A stretch of 64,000 bases of DNA from an uncultured Christensenella sp. (GCA_949948895.1 CATLHE010000010.1:1-64000); one strand, 5' to 3'. Shown: positions 18,139 through 26,808, counted from the stretch's first letter. A program made the numbers and translations. The notes: a model not told the origin generated them from the letters alone.

Positions 18139-18848
18139 AGTTTAAAAAACTGTTAGCAAAACTGAAACGCGTTTTCGCCTCGCTCCAATCCGACGAGTGC
18201 GCGCTGGAATACATAACTAGCGACGGGTTGCCGCATCCTCTCGATCCGCAGGAAGAAGCCGCTGCGCTCGCGAGCCTGAAAAGCGATCCTACCGTCAGAA
18301 CGACTTTGATAGAGCACAATCTGAGACTTGTCGTGTACATAGCGCGTAAGTTCGACAATACGGGCGTGGACGTAGAAGACCTCATATCGATAGGAACGGT
18401 AGGGCTTATCAAGGCGGTCAACTCGTTCGATCCCGAAAAGAACATCAAGCTCGCCACTTATGCGTCGCGTTGCATAGAGAACGAGATACTCATGCATCTT
18501 CGCCGCGTCGTACGGCTCCGTGCCGAAGTGTCGCTCGACGAGCCGCTCAATGTAGATTACGAGGGCAACGAACTCGTAATGGCGGACGTACTTGGCACCG
18601 ATCCCGACGCGATAGGCAAGGAACTCGAGAACGAAGCGGAAAGGCGACTGCTGAGCGAGGCGCTCGGTCGGCTTCCCAGCCGCGAGCGGGTAATAATGCA
18701 AATGCGGTTCGGACTTGGCGGCGCGAACGAGAAAACTCAAAAGGAAGTGGCGGACATACTCGGCATATCGCAGTCTTACATATCGCGGTTGGAAAAGAAG
18801 ATAATTTTCAGACTGAAAAAAGACATATCCAAAGCGTTGCAAGCGTAA
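18135..18848 (+). CDS. sigE: RNA polymerase sporulation sigma factor SigE (pro-sigma-E)
   Basis: A 237-residue sigma-70 family factor that directs the early mother-cell programme. The basic, hydrophobic N-terminus (residues ~1-25, [14 protein letters not shown]) fits the pro-sequence removed by SpoIIGA. Region 2 contains [32 protein letters not shown] and the [15 protein letters not shown] helix. Region 4 has the helix-turn-helix [21 protein letters not shown]. It is coupled to spoIIGA and followed by a terminator shared with the convergent sigG. The near-perfect sigma-E promoter of spoIVA at 36852-36881 is a likely target. Confidence 0.96.
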   Translation: MKFKKLLAKLKRVFASLQSDECALEYITSDGLPHPLDPQEEAAALASLKSDPTVRTTLIEHNLRLVVYIARKFDNTGVDVEDLISIGTVGLIKAVNSFDPEKNIKLATYASRCIENEILMHLRRVVRLRAEVSLDEPLNVDYEGNELVMADVLGTDPDAIGKELENEAERRLLSEALGRLPSRERVIMQMRFGLGGANEKTQKEVADILGISQSYISRLEKKIIFRLKKDISKALQA

Positions 18849-18858
18849 CAAGCGAAAT

Positions 18859-18890
18859 AAAAAATCGCGGTCGGTCGATCGCGATTTTTT
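18859..18890. terminator. Bidirectional terminator between sigE (+) and sigG (-)
   Basis: AAAAAATCGCG (18859-18869) pairs with CGCGATTTTTT (18880-18890). A/T tracts on both sides make it work in either direction between the convergent genes. Confidence 0.85.
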
Positions 18891-18911
18891 TATCGGTATT
18901 GTCGCAAGGCA

Positions 18912-19679
18912 CTACACGACTTTATTGTGGATAGCCGCTATCGCCGTTTTTTCGAGTCGGCTCACTTGGGCTTGAGATATGCCTATTTCTTTGGATATCT
19001 CCATTTGCGTTTTGCCTTCGTAAAAGCGCATGGTCAGTATCTTGCGCTCGCGTTCTCCGAGCTTGCTCACCGCGTCGTCTATGTCGATGCGACTGAGCGC
19101 GTTCTCGTCGGTCGAGCCTTCTATTTGATCCATGACAAGCACGGTGTCGTCGCCGTCGTGATAAATGGGCTCGAAAAGCGATATGGGATCGGATATCCCG
19201 TCAAGCGCGTATACTACGTCGGATACTGGAATATTGAGCGCGGCGGCAATGTCTTCGACGGTTGCCGTGTCGCCCGTGTCGTGCTCTATCTGTTGGCGCG
19301 CCTGTAACGCATGATACGCCGTATCGCGTACCGAACGCGAAACGCGAAGCGGCGAGCAGTCGCGCAGGAACCTGCGGATCTCGCCTATGATCATCGGCAC
19401 GGCGTAGGTTGAAAATCTAAGGTTGTACGAAACGTTGAAGTTTTCCATGGCTTTTATAAGCCCTATGCAGCCGACTTGAAAAATATCGTCGGCGCTTTGT
19501 TTCTTGCCGGCGAACCGCTGAGTCACAGACAGCACGAGCCTCAAGTTTGCCATGATGAATTTTTCGCGCGCGGCTTCGTCGCCGTTTTGCGCTTTGACGA
19601 TGAGTTCCATCATTTCTTCGTGTTTTAGTTTGGGCAGGGTGGACGTATCGAGTCCGCAAATTTCAACGCGTGTATTCAT
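18912..19679 (-). CDS. sigG: RNA polymerase sporulation sigma factor SigG
   Basis: A 255-residue forespore-specific sigma factor controlling late forespore genes. The N-terminus MNTRVEICGLDTSTLPKLKHEEM is the SigG-type sequence. Region 2 carries NLRLVLSVTQRF and DIFQVGCIGLIKAMENFN, and region 4 ends with TQMEISKEIGISQAQVSRLEKTA. The start at 19679 has AAAGAGG upstream on the minus strand. In Bacillus and most Clostridia sigG lies just after sigE on the same strand; here it is inverted and convergent, so read-through from spoIIG cannot reach it. No clear sigma-F-type promoter was located upstream, which leaves its control open. Confidence 0.97.
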   Translation of the reverse strand: MNTRVEICGLDTSTLPKLKHEEMMELIVKAQNGDEAAREKFIMANLRLVLSVTQRFAGKKQSADDIFQVGCIGLIKAMENFNVSYNLRFSTYAVPMIIGEIRRFLRDCSPLRVSRSVRDTAYHALQARQQIEHDTGDTATVEDIAAALNIPVSDVVYALDGISDPISLFEPIYHDGDDTVLVMDQIEGSTDENALSRIDIDDAVSKLGERERKILTMRFYEGKTQMEISKEIGISQAQVSRLEKTAIAAIHNKVV

Positions 19680-19854
19680 GATTCCTCTTTTTGTTTTTCC
19701 GTGTTCAAAGACCGTAAAGCAGTCGATACGGTCGCATGTAAATTAAGTTTGGCTGTTCGATAGCGTTAGTATTCGCGGATAGTGCGCGTCATACCGTACA
19801 CGACCCGAAAAGACTGTCGAATCCGCATTCCGATACGGAATCGGCAAAAATCGA

Positions 19855-19884
19855 TTGTCAAAACGCGCTCTCGCCGCATATATA
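19855..19884 (+). promoter_or_regulatory. Putative promoter of ylmC-like gene
   Basis: TTGTCA (19855-19860), 18-base spacer, TATATA (19879-19884), ending 6 bases before ATG 19891. An AGGAG lies only 2 bases from that ATG, too close to act as a normal ribosome-binding site for it. Confidence 0.5.
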
Positions 19885-19890
19885 GGAGTT

Positions 19891-20286
19891 ATGAATACGG
19901 ATATGACATATTGCGAACTCCGCCGCCGCGAAGTGATAAACGGCAGCGACGGCAGACGGCTTGGGCACGTTATCGATCTCGCGTTTTCGATTGAAAGCGG
20001 CAAGGTGAGCGGCATAATTTTGCCGTACGGCAAACGCGGCGTTTTCGGCAAGGCGCAAGATCTGTTTGTGCCGTGGTCGTGCGTTCAGAAAATAGGCGAG
20101 GACGTCATTCTCGTCGAAATATTGGATCTGCCAACGGGCGCGCCCACTTGCGTGCCGTCGGACGGTCCCAAAACGCTTCCGACCCCGTCGCCCCCGCCCA
20201 AAAAGCGCAAGGACGCGGACTGCGACGGAAAATGCGAGAAATGCATGTTGTTCGACTGCGCGCGGCGCTGGGAAGTGTCGGGTTGA
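19891..20286 (+). CDS. YlmC/YmxH-family sporulation-associated PRC-barrel protein with Cys-rich tail
   Basis: A 131-residue product. The N-terminal ~80 residues match the small PRC-barrel proteins (YlmC/YmxH) that often sit near sigE/sigG: LRRREVINGSDGRRLGHVIDLAFS, then a G-x-I-x-G-I-I-L-P strand and a closing VPWSCVQKIGEDVILV. The extra C-terminal ~45 residues are Pro-rich and end in a cysteine cluster (C-x3-C-x2-C-x4-C), which could bind a metal; I do not know it from typical members. The start is ATG 19891, or ATG 19903 if the AGGAG at 19884 is used with a 14-base spacer. The family's biochemical role is unclear. Proximity to sigG supports a sporulation link. Confidence 0.75.
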   Translation: MNTDMTYCELRRREVINGSDGRRLGHVIDLAFSIESGKVSGIILPYGKRGVFGKAQDLFVPWSCVQKIGEDVILVEILDLPTGAPTCVPSDGPKTLPTPSPPPKKRKDADCDGKCEKCMLFDCARRWEVSG

Positions 20287-20329
20287 CGGTCGAGTAATAA
20301 ACTTATAACGATTGTGGCGATAAAATATG

Positions 20330-20358
20330 TGGACAAAAAATCAAGCTTGTGTTATAAT
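20330..20358 (+). promoter_or_regulatory. Promoter of nrdR
   Basis: TGGACA (20330-20335), 17-base spacer, perfect TATAAT (20353-20358). Confidence 0.75.
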
Positions 20359-20360
20359 AA

Positions 20361-20429
20361 TCGCGATCACGGAATGAACTTCGCTATCGGGTAAGGTACC
20401 GAAATAGCAAAATCGATCTGTGATCGCGA
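20361..20429 (+). promoter_or_regulatory. Long inverted repeat / nested hairpin in the nrdR leader
   Basis: TCGCGATCAC (20361-20370) pairs perfectly with GTGATCGCGA (20420-20429). An inner hairpin is possible (GCTAT..ATAGC enclosing CGGGTA..TACCG). The outer left arm overlaps the predicted transcription start (~20365), so it may act as a DNA operator, or as a partly formed RNA structure. It does not match a riboswitch class I know, nor the NrdR-box consensus. Confidence 0.55.
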
Positions 20430-20454
20430 ATATTATTAAAAGGACAAGCGTATT

Positions 20455-20901
20455 ATGAAATGTATCTATTGCGGCAATGCGGAAAGCAAAGTAGTGGATT
20501 CGCGTTCTACGGACGACGGGAACAGCATCCGCCGCCGCCGCGAATGTTTGCAGTGCGGTAAACGGTTCACGACGTACGAAGTGATCGAATCCACGCCCAT
20601 ACTGGTCGTTAAAGCCGACGGTACAAGGCAGCCCTTCGATCCGCTCAAGATCAAAAACGGCGTGATAAAGGCGTGCGAAAAACGCCCCGTTGCCATACGC
20701 GATATCGACGCTCTTTGCACGTCGGTGGAAAAGCAGATATACAACTCTTTGGAACAGGAGATAACGTCGCAGGCGATAGGCGAGCTCGTTATGGAACGGC
20801 TCAAGACCCTCGATCAGGTCGCATACATACGGTTCGCGTCGGTGTATAGGCAGTTCCGCGACGTAACGACTTTCATCGAGTTTATCAACGAATTCAAATA
20901 G
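20455..20901 (+). CDS. nrdR: Transcriptional repressor NrdR
   Basis: A 148-residue Zn-ribbon/ATP-cone regulator of ribonucleotide reductase genes; it senses ATP/dATP. The N-terminal zinc ribbon has CIYCGN at residues 3-8 and CLQCGKRFTTYE near 31-43. The ATP-cone starts at ~50 with the conserved LVVKADGTRQPFDPLKIKNGV, and the family C-terminus AYIRFASVYRQF is present. Length is as expected. AAAGGA precedes the ATG. In many Bacillota nrdR sits near sporulation or replication genes, as here after ylmC. No NrdR box is seen in this window. Confidence 0.96.
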   Translation: MKCIYCGNAESKVVDSRSTDDGNSIRRRRECLQCGKRFTTYEVIESTPILVVKADGTRQPFDPLKIKNGVIKACEKRPVAIRDIDALCTSVEKQIYNSLEQEITSQAIGELVMERLKTLDQVAYIRFASVYRQFRDVTTFIEFINEFK

Positions 20902-20909
20902 GCGGTCAA

Positions 20910-21122
20910 ATGACGCTGGACGACGCTCACTGTAAACACGGTAAAATAACGCGCATAGACGGCGACGGCGATATCCATCGCAGGCTCGTGGATATGGGGC
21001 TTATGGGAATGAGCTACACCGTAGTCGGTCGCCGCGGCGGCGCCGCGCTTGTCGATCTCGGCGATTTTTCCGCCGTCGTAAGAAACGGCGTGGCTAAGTA
21101 TATAGGAGTGTCCGAAAAGTAA
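20910..21122 (+). CDS. feoA: Ferrous iron transport protein FeoA
   Basis: A 70-residue SH3-like cytoplasmic protein: KITRIDGDGDIHRRLVDMGLMGMSYTVVGRRG is the FeoA core with the conserved RLxxMGL. FeoA assists FeoB-mediated Fe(II) uptake. It starts 9 bases after nrdR and ends directly at the feoB start codon, so the genes are translationally coupled. The weak ribosome-binding site suggests expression relies partly on upstream nrdR translation. Confidence 0.9.
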   Translation: MTLDDAHCKHGKITRIDGDGDIHRRLVDMGLMGMSYTVVGRRGGAALVDLGDFSAVVRNGVAKYIGVSEK

Positions 21123-23165
21123 ATGCGTATTGCGCTCTGCGGCAATCCAAACGTAGGCAAGACCACCATATTCAACCGCTTGACACGTTCGGACGCGCCC
21201 GTCGGTAATTGGCATGGCGTGACGATTGACGCGCGCGAGAAAAAGATATCGGGCACTTCGGACGTGCTCATCGATCTTCCCGGCGCGTATTCTCTGACCG
21301 CGCGGTCTAAGGAAGAGACGGTCACGCGCGACGGAATACTGTTCGGCGGGTATGACGCAGTGGTATATGTGGCGGAGGTCAATAACCTAAGGCGCAACTT
21401 GTATTTACTGACGCAGATAATGGAGACGGGCGCGCGCGTTGTCCTTGTAGTCAACATGATGGACGAAGCGCGAGGCAAGGTCGATCTCGATGAAATATCG
21501 CGCAGATTGGGCATACCCGTGATAGGCGCGAGCAACAGAGCGGAAAACCCGAAAGCCGCAGTGCTCGCAGCGGTAGTAAAGGCGCGTCCGTCGGCAGTGA
21601 CTTATGCTACGGACAAGATCGTTTCGGGTACGGCAATGACCGTAAAGTCCGCCGCCGCGCGCGTCGGTATATCTACGACGTTTGCCGCGCTCAAAGTATT
21701 GGAAGGCGACGGGTATATAGCTGAAAAACTCGGGCTTGACACTGCCGACGCTAAACTTTATAAATGCGGTTCGGCGTGTAATGCTTGCGCGGCATGCGAG
21801 CTCGGCGCGCTCAGAGACGAGCCCGCAAGACTGAGATATGCTTATATAGATCGCGTGCTTGACGGAACAGTCGAAAAGGTCGACGCGTTCAAGCGGACTC
21901 GCAAGATAGATAAGATCGTACTCGGAAGAGCGGCTTTACCAATATTTCTTTTGGTAATGGCGTTGGTGTTTGTCATTACTTTCGAGGTAGCGAGACCGCT
22001 CTCGGAATTATTGAGCCGCGGGATAGAACTTTTAAAAACTCCGGTGTCAAATGCGAATTTACCCGATTGGGCAAAAAGCTTGCTGTGCGACGGCGTGATA
22101 GGCGGCGCGGGCGCGGTCCTCGCTTTCTTGCCGCAGGTAGTTTTGCTGTTTTTAATGACGGCGTTGCTCCAAGACAGTGGGTATATGAGTCGTGTCGCAT
22201 ATGTGACCGACGGATTTTTCAAAAGATTCGGGTTGAGCGGTCGCGCCGCTTTTTCCATGCTTTTGGGGCTGGGCTGTTCGGCGACAGCCGTGCTCTCAAC
22301 GCGCGGCATAGCCGATAAAGGCGCAAGACGCCGCGCCGTATTTGCAGTGCCGTTCGTGCCGTGCAGTGCAAGGCTTGCGGTGTTTACGGCGATATCGGCG
22401 TACCTCGGCTTAAACGGTTTAGCGGTGGCGGCTATGTATGTTCTGGGCTTTTGCGCCGCGCTCGCCGTGCTGTTTATATTGCGCGCAGTGCGCCCGACGG
22501 ACGGCGAAGAAGCATTGCTTATGGAAATGCCGCCGTATCGCATACCGTCGTTTAAACGCACGGTCAAAGCTGTGTTCGGAAGCGTTCTGTCGTTTGTCAC
22601 GCGCGTAGGGTCGGTCGTGCTCGGCGTGGGCATTATCACTTGGGTGCTGTCGTCGTTCTCTTTGGCGACGGGATTTACGGGCGGCGGCGAAACGAGCATC
22701 ATGAGCACTTTTGCGGGGTTTATCGCGCCCGTGTTCAAGCCGCTCGGTTTCGGTGATTGGCGGGCTGTGGCTGCGTTGCTGTCGGGCATTGCCGCAAAAG
22801 AAACGCTCATATCGGTCATCGCATCGCTAGGCGGTATGGACGCGATATTCGCCTCTAAGGCCGCCGCCGTATCGTTCATGATATTTTCTTGCCTATACGT
22901 TCCGTGCGTTGCGACGGTAGCGGCGATAGCCAAGGAAAACGGTTTTCGTGCCGCGGCTCTGTCCGTAGCGGTTCATACCGTAGCGGCTTATATCGCGGCG
23001 CTCGTATATTACGCTTCGGCAAAAGGTTTTGCCGTAAATAAGGGAATGACCGTTACGGTCATCGCATGCACTATAACCGTTGTCGTTGTGACGGCGGTCG
23101 TAATAAAAATTATCGCGCATAGGCGCGTGACACGCGGGGTAAAAAACAACTGTGGGAAAACGTAA
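21123..23165 (+). CDS. feoB: Ferrous iron transporter FeoB
   Basis: A 680-residue membrane GTPase for Fe(II) uptake. The G domain has G1 GNPNVGKTT (~7-15), G2 Thr in the HGVTIDA segment, G3 DLPGAYSL and G4 NMMD. A cysteine-rich insert (C-x3-C-x2-C-x2-C, ~residues 218-229) lies between the helical domain and the membrane part. The membrane domain has the two Gate motifs typical of FeoB, including LGLGCSATAVLSTRG and FVPCSARLAVF. The ATG abuts the feoA stop. The product is slightly shorter than Escherichia coli FeoB and lacks its FeoC-like partner. The Cys insert might sense iron or redox state (inference). Confidence 0.96.
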   Translation: MRIALCGNPNVGKTTIFNRLTRSDAPVGNWHGVTIDAREKKISGTSDVLIDLPGAYSLTARSKEETVTRDGILFGGYDAVVYVAEVNNLRRNLYLLTQIMETGARVVLVVNMMDEARGKVDLDEISRRLGIPVIGASNRAENPKAAVLAAVVKARPSAVTYATDKIVSGTAMTVKSAAARVGISTTFAALKVLEGDGYIAEKLGLDTADAKLYKCGSACNACAACELGALRDEPARLRYAYIDRVLDGTVEKVDAFKRTRKIDKIVLGRAALPIFLLVMALVFVITFEVARPLSELLSRGIELLKTPVSNANLPDWAKSLLCDGVIGGAGAVLAFLPQVVLLFLMTALLQDSGYMSRVAYVTDGFFKRFGLSGRAAFSMLLGLGCSATAVLSTRGIADKGARRRAVFAVPFVPCSARLAVFTAISAYLGLNGLAVAAMYVLGFCAALAVLFILRAVRPTDGEEALLMEMPPYRIPSFKRTVKAVFGSVLSFVTRVGSVVLGVGIITWVLSSFSLATGFTGGGETSIMSTFAGFIAPVFKPLGFGDWRAVAALLSGIAAKETLISVIASLGGMDAIFASKAAAVSFMIFSCLYVPCVATVAAIAKENGFRAAALSVAVHTVAAYIAALVYYASAKGFAVNKGMTVTVIACTITVVVVTAVVIKIIAHRRVTRGVKNNCGKT

Positions 23166-23982
23166 AGAAGTAACGGCGGAAAACGAGACGAGCCTCGTTG
23201 CGGCGGTAATGTCCGCGGCGGCGGGGCTTACTCGAGCCAAAGCGTACGAGCTGATAAAAGCGGGCGAAGTAAGAGTGAACGGCGCGCGGGTAAAGAGCAA
23301 TATCGGACTGAAAGCGGGCGATACGGTCGCGGTATTCGTGCCCGACGCGGTTTGCGCTCCGTTATCGCCCGTAATAGTTTACGACGACGAAAATATAGCA
23401 GTCTTCGATAAGCCCAAGCATGCGGCATACGACAAAATGGAAGAGCTGTACGGCGCTCCGCTGTATGCCGTGCATCGGTTGGATACCAACACGACGGGGC
23501 TTATCGCGTTTGCAAAAACGATAGCCGCTCAAAACGAACTACTTGCGGCGTTTAAAGATAGGCGTGTTGTCAAACGCTACGAAGCGGTCGTTTGTCCCTG
23601 TCCGAAATGCGACGGCGGTACGTATACGGCTTATGCGGCTATGAAAGACGGCGTAGCTATCGTGTCCGACAAACCGAGAGACGGCTATAAAACGATGATA
23701 ACCGAATACGAGGTAAAAGAGCGTATAGGTAACGCCGCGCTCGTTTCCGTCACGCCGCATACGGGAAGAACGCATCAGATACGCGCGCACCTTTCGCATT
23801 TGGGTATGCCGATAGTAGGCGATCCCAAGTACGGATCGGGCAAAGACCCGACGGGCGCGCCAAAGACGCAAATGCTCGCCGCCGTCGAACTGTCCTTTTA
23901 TCGACTGCAAGGCGGGCTCGAATATCTTAACGGCAAAACGTTCAAAACCGATAACGGGTTCGATCTTGCGTTTTTGAGATAG
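23152..23982 (+). CDS. RluA-family RNA pseudouridine synthase
   Basis: A 276-residue enzyme starting with GTG 23152, overlapping the feoB 3' end by 14 bases. An N-terminal S4-type RNA-binding domain (~20-70, with AYELIKAGEVRVNGARVKSN) is followed by the catalytic domain containing HRLDTNTTGLIAFAK, whose Asp is the nucleophile of pseudouridine synthases. The RluA/RluC-type ending GRTHQIRAHLSHLGMPIVGDPKYG is also present. It converts specific uridines in rRNA or tRNA to pseudouridine; the target cannot be predicted. Location in the feoAB unit looks incidental. Confidence 0.92.
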   Translation: MGKRKEVTAENETSLVAAVMSAAAGLTRAKAYELIKAGEVRVNGARVKSNIGLKAGDTVAVFVPDAVCAPLSPVIVYDDENIAVFDKPKHAAYDKMEELYGAPLYAVHRLDTNTTGLIAFAKTIAAQNELLAAFKDRRVVKRYEAVVCPCPKCDGGTYTAYAAMKDGVAIVSDKPRDGYKTMITEYEVKERIGNAALVSVTPHTGRTHQIRAHLSHLGMPIVGDPKYGSGKDPTGAPKTQMLAAVELSFYRLQGGLEYLNGKTFKTDNGFDLAFLR

Positions 23983-24064
23983 ACGGGGATGGGGCAAACT
24001 CGGCGCGTAAAAGCCGAGATCGTGTAAAGCGCCGACGGCGCGGCAAAAACTTATCTGTAAGTTA

Positions 24065-24093
24065 TTGACAAAATATGCCAAATAGGGTAAACT
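24065..24093 (+). promoter_or_regulatory. Promoter of the DUF975-like gene, placed for a leaderless mRNA
   Basis: Perfect TTGACA (24065-24070), 17-base spacer, TAAACT (24088-24093), 9 bases before ATG 24103. No Shine-Dalgarno between them. Confidence 0.7.
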
Positions 24094-24102
24094 ATATATC
24101 CG

Positions 24103-25746
24103 ATGACAAATAAGGACGTAAAAGCCGAGGCGAGAAGCAAGCTTGCCTTGAATATGCACCAAGCGAGCATATTGTATACGATACAGTTTGCGATATTCAG
24201 TACGCTGATAGCGCTTGTCGTTATGTCGTGCATGTGCCTAAGCACCGTTAATAAAGCGGCGGCTGTGGTAATGATTTGTTACGGGATATTGTTGCTGTTG
24301 ATAGCGTTTGTCGGAAGCGGTATGCTCGGCTTCGGTATGACCGATTTTTATCTCGCATCGTATAAATGCAAACCGTACAACGTACACCGTTTAGGCGACA
24401 CGCTCGCGCGCGGCGGCGTTACCAAGATATTATTGCTAAACGTACAGCGCGTGCTCTTGGGATTTTTGCTCACGCTGTGCTTGATAGTCCCCGGCGTATT
24501 CTATTTGATAAGAACGTCCATGGCGGAGCACCTTCTAATAGCCAATCCCAAACTCAAAGCGTCCGCCGCGCTCAAAGCGTCGAGTAGCGTTATGAGTGGC
24601 AAAACGGGCGCGTACTTCTCGCTTGTCGCATCGATGTTGGGATGGTATTTTCTCGGTATCGTCACTTTGGGACTCGGGTTTATATTTATCATGCCGTATA
24701 TAAACCTGACCAAAACGGTATATTATAAGCGTAATCTTCAAGGCGACAAAGCCGAATATAAAGTAATAGTTCAGCCCGTGAGCCCTGCGATCTCTACTCC
24801 GAGCGCGCCCATGCAAGCCCGCCCGTTAAGGGAAATGACCGATATTGACATGAACGACTTTATATCCGACGAGCCTGCGCGGCCTATCGTGATAGACAGT
24901 CAGGAAAGCGCGATCCCGCCGATAGATACGCTCGGCTCGGACGATATGGCGGAAATGAACGCGGCAATGCGCGATTTTTCGGGCATACCCGATCTTAAAA
25001 CGGAAGAGCAGACGATCTCCCCGATGCAGGAAGTTCCTATATCTCCCGTATCTCCCAAGCAAAAAGCGTCCGCGTCGACTTCGCGATCGCACGCCGCGGA
25101 CGACGCGCCCGCCTCATTCGGAACGCCCGAATCGTTCGGTACCCCCGACTCGTTCGGAACGCCCGAAACGCCCGTAGCGCCCACCGCGCCCATCGTGGGC
25201 GAGCATAAAAATGATAACGACTCGAGTTTTGTGGAAATAGTCAAACCGATGACGACGCGCGAGATAGACGAAGCCAACGTAATGGGCAGACGAATAGACA
25301 AAATGTTCTCAAACGCCGCCGCGCAAGAAGCACCGCAAAAAGACTATATGTCGGTGCACGGGCGTCAAGCTCCGGATGATTTTGTTACAAGCGAGATCGA
25401 TCCCATAACGCCTATGGAAGGGCATGTGGTGGACACCGGCGCCCAAGCGGTCAAGCCGCCCATGAGCGACGCCGAGTTCGACGCGTTTATAAAGAGTTTC
25501 GAGCTTCCCGAGCAGGACGAGGTGTTCAAGCCTTTGGTGCGTACCAAAAAGGACGACGATACGGACGCGGCTAAAAGCTCCGCCGCTCAGCCTCAACCGC
25601 GCGGAGGCGTGTATACCACGCCGCCGATCACGCCGCATCACAGCGCGCGCCCGTCGTCCGATCATTCGGCGCACGGCGGTGAAGAGTCGCGTACCGAAAG
25701 GATCAGGCGCGAGCGCGAGGAACGGCTCAACAATTTGCGAAAGTAA
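24103..25746 (+). CDS. DUF975-family integral membrane protein with long disordered cytoplasmic tail
   Basis: A 547-residue protein. Residues 1-~215 resemble DUF975 membrane proteins: an amphipathic N-terminus (VKAEARSKLALN), four or five hydrophobic helices and the glycerophosphodiester-permease-like region RYSMAEHLLIANPxLKASAALKAS (here RTSMAEHLLIANPKLKAS). The remaining ~330 residues are Pro/Ser/Asp/Glu-rich and probably disordered. They include a short repeat SFGTPE/SFGTPD/SFGTPE (near nt 25117-25170) and end in a charged Arg/Glu helix (RIRREREERLNNLRK). Typical DUF975 proteins stop after the membrane part, so the tail is unusual. The tail may dock partner proteins (inference). Function unknown. 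Confidence 0.75.
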   Translation: MTNKDVKAEARSKLALNMHQASILYTIQFAIFSTLIALVVMSCMCLSTVNKAAAVVMICYGILLLLIAFVGSGMLGFGMTDFYLASYKCKPYNVHRLGDTLARGGVTKILLLNVQRVLLGFLLTLCLIVPGVFYLIRTSMAEHLLIANPKLKASAALKASSSVMSGKTGAYFSLVASMLGWYFLGIVTLGLGFIFIMPYINLTKTVYYKRNLQGDKAEYKVIVQPVSPAISTPSAPMQARPLREMTDIDMNDFISDEPARPIVIDSQESAIPPIDTLGSDDMAEMNAAMRDFSGIPDLKTEEQTISPMQEVPISPVSPKQKASASTSRSHAADDAPASFGTPESFGTPDSFGTPETPVAPTAPIVGEHKNDNDSSFVEIVKPMTTREIDEANVMGRRIDKMFSNAAAQEAPQKDYMSVHGRQAPDDFVTSEIDPITPMEGHVVDTGAQAVKPPMSDAEFDAFIKSFELPEQDEVFKPLVRTKKDDDTDAAKSSAAQPQPRGGVYTTPPITPHHSARPSSDHSAHGGEESRTERIRREREERLNNLRK

Positions 25747-25758
25747 CGGTAGGTCATC

Positions 25759-26778
25759 TTGAAGAAGAACAAACGCAGTTATTCATTGACGGCTAAGGAG
25801 AGAAAAGCTCTTAACGCCGCGGAAAAAGGCAAGGGCAAGTCCCGCAAAACCGATAACAACGGACAGTTGACGCAAGAACAGGAGATGATAGCGTCGCAAA
25901 AACGCTCCAAGCAAAACGCCGTCACTGTCGGCGCTGTGCTTTGCGTTGCCGTCGCTCTTATTATCGCAGGGCTCATAGCGCCCGTGATAGCGTACGGCGT
26001 AAATCCCTATCGCGACTATGATTACGTTATTGCGAGATTCAATCTTTCAAACGGTATGGTCTTGGAATACGTTATCGAAGAGAACGAGTACGACATTGCC
26101 GCGACCAACTTTATATTCCTGGCTAAGAACAAGTATTTCGACAACACGGTACTATTCGACGCGGGCAGCGAGGATCAAAACACCGACGGTTGGGTGAGGT
26201 TCGGCGGATACGAACAGCAGCCGTCCGTTTGGGAAAATTCGTCAAGCGACCATAAGAGCACGCACCACCACTCGCAAAATAAAACGTTCTGTTCGGAGTT
26301 TAAAGCGCTCCCGAACAGCAGTTTCAAAAACGTATGCGATAAGTTCGGTTACGATCTTTATGCGGACAAAAACGGCGAGAACCCCGATCGGCTCGACGAT
26401 ATAGGCGTTTTGGCTTATATGTACAGCGATACGAGCACGGAGTTTCAAATGTCGTATAAAGAACTTCCGTCGACGCAGATAGCCGTGATGAACGGCGACG
26501 GCGGCGTTACTATGCGCGATATGAAAGCGACGATGGTAGGTTATGCGTTAAACGACAACACTGTTGAAAACCTCAAAAGGATAGCGGCTACGGCTAAGCG
26601 CAATACGAGCATATCGATAGGCGCGCTGTGGTATCCGCCGTCACCCACCATATATATCAAAAGCGTCAAGGTGTACAACCTCGACAGCGCAAAGTGGCGC
26701 GACTTCGACTTTATCGATTATATGAGCAAGTCCAACGAAAACGGTCCGCGCCTTCGCAGTTGGACGGGAAGAGCGTAA
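25759..26778 (+). CDS. Membrane-anchored cyclophilin-like (peptidyl-prolyl isomerase-like) protein
   Basis: A 339-residue product with TTG start at 25759. A basic, hydrophilic N-terminus (~50 residues, Lys-rich) precedes one transmembrane helix (~54-78) and an extracytoplasmic domain. That domain begins VIARFNLSNGMVLEYVIEENEYDIAATNFIFLAKNKYFDNTVL, which has the cyclophilin pattern (strand, then A-x-x-N-F-x-x-L-x-x-x-x-Y-[FY]-D-x-T). The usual FHRVI-x-x-FMxQGGD is replaced by FDAGSEDQNTDGWVRFGGY, so the isomerase site looks degenerate and it may act only as a binding domain or chaperone. A His-rich loop (DHKSTHHHSQ) could bind metal. It lies 12 bases after the DUF975-like gene and is probably co-transcribed. 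Confidence 0.6.
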   Translation: MKKNKRSYSLTAKERKALNAAEKGKGKSRKTDNNGQLTQEQEMIASQKRSKQNAVTVGAVLCVAVALIIAGLIAPVIAYGVNPYRDYDYVIARFNLSNGMVLEYVIEENEYDIAATNFIFLAKNKYFDNTVLFDAGSEDQNTDGWVRFGGYEQQPSVWENSSSDHKSTHHHSQNKTFCSEFKALPNSSFKNVCDKFGYDLYADKNGENPDRLDDIGVLAYMYSDTSTEFQMSYKELPSTQIAVMNGDGGVTMRDMKATMVGYALNDNTVENLKRIAATAKRNTSISIGALWYPPSPTIYIKSVKVYNLDSAKWRDFDFIDYMSKSNENGPRLRSWTGRA

Positions 26779-26808
26779 AAACTATAAGCGCAAAGACATT
26801 AATACAGT

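Noticed and set aside
20385-20405. T-box antiterminator in the nrdR leader
   Set aside because: CGGGTAAGGTACCG only partly resembles the T-box GGGTGGNACC motif. There is no stem I specifier loop or terminator, and the downstream gene is not an aminoacyl or tRNA-related gene.
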